Shown here piece after piece: positions 61,601 to 64,000 of a DNA stretch of 64,000 nt. The notes below the pieces were generated by a model, which saw only the letters and a list, made by a program, of their open reading frames with translations, was not told the DNA's origin and searched no databases. Each line of letters opens with the position of its first letter. Position 1 is the first letter of the stretch. The translations under genes were made by a program, and so were the position numbers. The stretch spans positions 1-64,000 of the forward strand of contig NZ_JBDJAW010000042.1 of the NCBI RefSeq assembly GCF_039649665.1, in the 5' to 3' direction. This DNA comes from Microbispora sp. ZYX-F-249. GTDB taxonomy: Bacteria > Actinomycetota > Actinomycetes > Streptosporangiales > Streptosporangiaceae.

Positions 61601-62238
61601 AACGGCTCCCGGCCGGTGGCGGCGAACAGCGTCACCGCTCCCCAGGCCCAGATGTCGACGGCGGGGCCCGCCCGGGCCCCGACCACGATCTCCGGGGCCA
61701 TGAAGGCCGGTGTGCCGGCGACGTGCCCCGTCGTCGTCAGCGACATGTCGGCGGTCCTGGCGATGCCGAAGTCGATGACCCGCGGGCCGTCCGGGCCGAT
61801 CAGCACGTTGTCCGGTTTGAGGTCGCGGTGGATCACCGACGCCTCGTGGATCGCGGCCAGCGCCGTCGCGATGCCCGTGGCGAGGCGGTGCAGCTCCTCC
61901 GGCCCGTACGGCCCGTTCCGCGCGACCGTCGCGCGCAGGCTGGGCCCGGCGACGAACTCGCTCACGATGTAGGGCCGGGGGCCCTCCAGGTCGGCGAAGA
62001 TGACCCGGGCCGTGCAGAACGGCGCGACCCGGCGCGCGGCGGCGACCTCCTTGACGAACCGCGCCCGCGCCTGCTCGTGCTCCTCCCCGCCCGCCGGGCG
62101 CAGGACCTTGACGGCGACCCGCTGCCCGGCCTCGTCGTACGCCTCGTAGACGACGCCCTGCCCGCCCTCGCCCAGGCGGCCGGCGAGCCAGTAGCCGCCG
62201 ACCCTGCGCGGGTCGCCGGGGAGCAGGACGGTCGCCAT
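58645..62238 (-). CDS. Ser/Thr kinase fused to nSTAND1-like C-region, TM helix and WD40 propeller
   Basis: This 1197-residue protein starts with a Hanks kinase: GRLGEGGQGVVYEA at 20-33, K44, IHRDLKPDN near 135 and VIDFGIARTAD near 155. Residues about 330-480 match the winged-helix part that normally follows an nSTAND1 NTPase (LVPRIMLRMV...LLRAWPRLHGWVDADR...LYQGTALETALGW). The preceding P-loop NTPase is missing and the usual AHEALLR reads AAAALLR. A TM helix (about 486-506) leads to a probably extracellular WD40 propeller with LSPDGRRLAVSDGG-like blades. It may sense ligands through the propeller and signal through the kinase. Confidence 0.85.
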   Translation of the reverse strand: MATVLLPGDPRRVGGYWLAGRLGEGGQGVVYEAYDEAGQRVAVKVLRPAGGEEHEQARARFVKEVAAARRVAPFCTARVIFADLEGPRPYIVSEFVAGPSLRATVARNGPYGPEELHRLATGIATALAAIHEASVIHRDLKPDNVLIGPDGPRVIDFGIARTADMSLTTTGHVAGTPAFMAPEIVVGARAGPAVDIWAWGAVTLFAATGREPFAGETTPLPAPGAAAGPPGQALTGVAALLHRILAAEPDLTALREPLRGLVARALDKNPEARPDAEVLLAALLGRRSPYGRGEALLAEGTRTAEGTRGAGSTGPARALAPPSLAAVAEEAYGALAPADQALVPRIMLRMVAPGEGGDDLPRRVPEDELLDGVVDRETAARVLSGFARADLVVRDGETVALAAAALLRAWPRLHGWVDADRAGLRVQRPLTEAARLWDLHGRRPGDLYQGTALETALGWAATTRHHVTLNTLEKAFLDESRALARVRARRRRRLTAALAVLVVVAAASAGLALDQKSSAERQRDVAVARRLAALAETSRSSDPARAMALSVAAWRLAGVPEARAALYSSLAQPLRRIDSPPPVTAGARFDLSGDGRLLAVADAGRVVLWEVAAHRVAGGAQGIGPAPGAVALSPDGRRLAVSDGGALRVWDLGSGRPLGPPFGNGALEMAFDPDGRRLAVLTPGHRGQVWDVIGGVGLLDVRDERVEGVVVSARHAAVLLDDGRFRLYEPAAGRSGRARRLPAPAGGRADAVAFSPDGRTLAVGRGEDVRFWDLTTGRRRGPVLAGASAVWLAYGDGGRLVLTFDRTGVGLWSADRGGLLAYSTPEDTTGMPDIRVATGAAGGPVLRYLLSGGRVATVDAAAASRSTAVAPSAAAAAFAPGAGTLAVAPDGTGPLLWDPATGARLGPSLGGVPAGALAFAPDGRTLASAPRPDGTRASGDAATVSLWNVPDGRLLRRVAIAGAASVGGLAAGGHVLAVAPVAGEYGPVRVWDLSRGVEIPVPRRTGWDVMAAGPGGRVIAIGGRDAALVDLTAGTVTGRPFGPVLDGVRSIAFSPDGSTIATGFHEAGVGLWDARTLRRTGTLAPEKGRFDDVVALAYAPGGRLIATGGTSGEVRLWDAVSRSPLGQPYAVHAGPVLALAFGVDGRYLYSAGRDGTLRRYTVDPERAAAEACARAGGPLGEDDWRRLVPEAPYRKVC

Positions 62239-62347
62239 CCGGACCTCCCGCCAGCCGCGGACCGTTTGCCCCGATCGTGCTACGGGCGCCCGCCGCCGCC
62301 AAGACCGGACGGGTGATCGGTACCTCGTCCTCGGACGGCCGGCCGCC

Positions 62348-62788
62348 TCACCTGCGTCGGTGATGCGCGAGCAGCCGGGTGAGCAGGCGGGTCAGAGTCT
62401 GCCTGTCCTCGGCCGCAAGCGGTTCGAGCAGGTCGTCCTGCACCCTGTCCAGCGCCCGGTCCATCCGTCGCAACTGCTCGTCACCGGCCGCGGTGAGCGC
62501 CACGATGTTGCGCCTGCGGTCGTCCGGGTCCGGGGTCCGCTCGACGAAACCCTGCTCGCCCAGCTGATTGATCGCCGCCACCACGTCGCTGCGGTCCATG
62601 TTGCACCGGCGGCCGAGCTCGGCCTGACTGGCCGCTCCGAACTCGTGCAGCGCGGCCAGGATCCGGTAGTGGTACCCGCGCGCGCCCACCTCGCCGAAGC
62701 CGTCGGACGCCAGCCGGTGGGCGTGCACCGCCAGCTGGGTGAGCAGCCAGCTGGGCTTGGCGGTCAGGCGTTCCGGTGTCTCCTCCAC
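62348..62788 (-). CDS. MarR-family transcriptional regulator
   Basis: The GTG at 62788 gives 146 residues with a winged HTH: ASQAELGRRCNMDRSDVVAAINQLGEQGFVERTPDPDDRRRNIVALT. The Asp-Arg wing motif DPDDRR is typical. It is divergent from an epoxide hydrolase across 135 bp that holds three copies of a TTGGC-N3-GCCAA palindrome, strong evidence for direct control of both genes. The inducer is probably an epoxide, phenol or related lipophilic compound; this is inference. Confidence 0.88.
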   Translation of the reverse strand: MEETPERLTAKPSWLLTQLAVHAHRLASDGFGEVGARGYHYRILAALHEFGAASQAELGRRCNMDRSDVVAAINQLGEQGFVERTPDPDDRRRNIVALTAAGDEQLRRMDRALDRVQDDLLEPLAAEDRQTLTRLLTRLLAHHRRR

Positions 62789-62806
62789 GCCGGCCAGCCT
62801 ACATTG

Positions 62807-62862
62807 TTGGCGCCGCCAATGAATCCCTATATGGTTGGCCCTGCCAACGTTGGCAGGGCCAA
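62807..62862. promoter_or_regulatory. Three TTGGC-N3-GCCAA palindromes (MarR operator array)
   Basis: Copies lie at 62807-62819, 62835-62847 and 62850-62862. The last two sit inside a perfect 30-bp palindrome at 62834-62863. Their spacing places two close to the hydrolase promoter and one at the MarR start, fitting cooperative repression in both directions. Confidence 0.75.
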
Positions 62863-62923
62863 CAAGTTGGGCCAGACAGTGGCATCCGGACAGCGCCGGA
62901 CGAATCCCCCTGGAGTAAGAAGC

Positions 62924-64000
62924 ATGATCAAGCCGTTCCGCATCGACATCCCCCAGGCCGACCTCGACGACCTGCGAGACCGGCTCTCCCGCACCCGCTG
63001 GCCGAACGAGGTCGCCGACGCCGGGTGGGACTACGGCTTCCCGCTGGCGCGGCTCAGGGAACTGGCCGAACACTGGCGCACCGGCTACGACTGGCGCGAG
63101 CACGAGGCCCGGCTCAACGAGCTGCCGCACTTCATCACCGAGATCGACGGCCAGAGCATCCACTTCGTCCACGTCCGGTCGCCGAAACCGGACGCGCTCG
63201 CGCTGATCCTCACGCACGGCTGGCCCGGCTCGTTCCTGGAGTTCCTCGACGTCGTCGAGCCGCTGTCGCGCGACTTCCACCTGGTGATCCCGTCCATCCC
63301 GGGGTACGGCTTCTCCGGGCCGACCCACGAGCGCGGCTGGGACATCGTCCGGGTGGCGCGGGCCTGGGCCGAACTGATGCGCCGTCTCGGGTACGAGCGC
63401 TACGGCGCGCAGGGCGGCGACTTCGGCGCGGGCATCTCCCTGGCGCTCGGCGCGGTGGCGCCCGGGCAGGTCACCGGGGTGCACGTCAACTACCTGCCGA
63501 CCCGGCCGGACCCGGACGCCGGCGTCGAACTGTCCGAGACGGAGGAAGCCCGGCTGGACAAGGTGCGGAAGCTGATGGCCCATCGCCCGCCGTACCAGGC
63601 CCTGCAGGCCACCACCCCGCAGACCATCGGCTACGCGCTGACCGACTCGCCGGTCGGCCAGCTGGCCTGGATCGCCGAGCGCTTCGCGCAGTGGACCGAC
63701 CCTCGCTCGCCGGTCAGCGACGAGCGGGTGCTCACCGACGTCTCGCTGTACTGGCTCACCGCCACCGCGGCCTCCTCGGCGCGGCTGCACCGCGAGGCCC
63801 CGCGGCGGACCGAGCCGTGCCCGGTGCCGGTCGGCGTTGCGGTGTTCGCGCACGACATCACGCAGTCGGTGCGGCCGCTGGCCGAGCGGCTGTACGACAT
63901 CAGGCACTGGTCGGAGTTCGAGCGCGGCGGCCACTTCGCCGCGATGGAGGTGCCGGACCTGTTCGCCGAGGACGTCCGCGACTTCTTCCTCACCCGCGTC
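62924..64000 (+). CDS. Epoxide hydrolase family protein (3' end outside window)
   Basis: The first 359 residues of an alpha/beta-hydrolase epoxide hydrolase with the N-terminal EHN domain (FRIDIPQADLDDLRDRLSRTRWPNE). The oxyanion motif is THGWPGSF near 100; the nucleophile Asp is in AQGGDFGAG near 165. GGHFAAMEVPDLFAEDVRDFF near the end supplies the catalytic His. The frame is open at the window edge; family length suggests only a few residues are missing. It hydrolyses epoxides to diols in the cytoplasm. The divergent MarR regulator probably represses it. Confidence 0.9.
   Translation, partial: MIKPFRIDIPQADLDDLRDRLSRTRWPNEVADAGWDYGFPLARLRELAEHWRTGYDWREHEARLNELPHFITEIDGQSIHFVHVRSPKPDALALILTHGWPGSFLEFLDVVEPLSRDFHLVIPSIPGYGFSGPTHERGWDIVRVARAWAELMRRLGYERYGAQGGDFGAGISLALGAVAPGQVTGVHVNYLPTRPDPDAGVELSETEEARLDKVRKLMAHRPPYQALQATTPQTIGYALTDSPVGQLAWIAERFAQWTDPRSPVSDERVLTDVSLYWLTATAASSARLHREAPRRTEPCPVPVGVAVFAHDITQSVRPLAERLYDIRHWSEFERGGHFAAMEVPDLFAEDVRDFFLTRV

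Noticed and set aside
1-64000. CRISPR arrays, tRNA/rRNA genes, integrases or IS elements
   Set aside because: No regularly spaced identical repeats, cloverleaf or rRNA-like stretches, or transposase/integrase motifs were recognised on reading both strands and the translations; a tRNAscan or ISfinder search could still reveal a missed short element.

Overview
The window is high-GC DNA with dense, overlapping genes, frequent GTG starts and many actinomycete families: a SARP/BTAD regulator, several Ser/Thr kinases, a TIGR03086-type mycothiol-linked protein, a LacI-controlled sugar ABC cassette, and a P450 with a one-cluster ferredoxin. It suggests a filamentous actinomycete (Streptosporangiales or Streptomyces-like; the genus cannot be read from the sequence). 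I see no rRNA or tRNA genes, CRISPR arrays or recognisable transposases.

Positions 31-18788 (minus strand) hold a DNA-processing/defence-like operon. It runs Ser/Thr kinase, SNF2 helicase (DrmD-like), very large Eco57I-type adenine methylase (DrmMI-like), AlbA_2/GHKL-type ATPase, ParA-like ATPase, and a 2168-residue DEAD/DEAH helicase with DUF1998 and nuclease-like C-terminal segments (DruE/DrmA-DrmB-like). A VapBC-like pair on the opposite strand and a tandem structured non-coding repeat sit between the last two genes. The target-recognition part of the methylase is markedly lower in GC than its flanks.

Positions 19155-27923 (plus strand, divergent) hold a seven-gene, tightly coupled operon. 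It encodes a two-TM protein with a long coiled-coil tail, a single-TM protein with an Asp inside its TM helix (a ZorA/ZorB- or MotA/MotB-like pair), a TerY-like vWA protein, a PP2C phosphatase, a TerY-P type kinase, a BrxD-like ATPase and a BrxHI/Lhr-like helicase. I consider this the best candidate for an undescribed system: a membrane module, a phospho-signalling triad and a BREX-like DNA motor pair in one operon. Two tandem paralogues of unknown function follow (28111-30785).

Positions 30754-50150 are metabolic and regulatory: an AraC regulator, an O-methyltransferase, a pcaF-pcaI-pcaJ operon behind tandem IclR-type palindromes, an SDR, a hemerythrin, a DedA protein, P450 plus ferredoxin, a secreted beta-propeller divergent from a TetR regulator, and a LacI-controlled ABC importer with a GH42 beta-galactosidase.

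Positions 50320-57387 look like a small-peptide cassette: a 69-residue six-cysteine peptide with an AxA cleavage motif, followed by MauE-like, TlpA-like and ABC exporter genes in one operon, with a divergent S26 signal peptidase and a large SARP regulator alongside.

Positions 57602-64000 hold an Ig-like-domain protein, a kinase/WD40 fusion retaining only the post-NTPase half of an nSTAND1 region, and a MarR regulator divergent from an epoxide hydrolase cut by the window end, with three identical operator half-site pairs between them.
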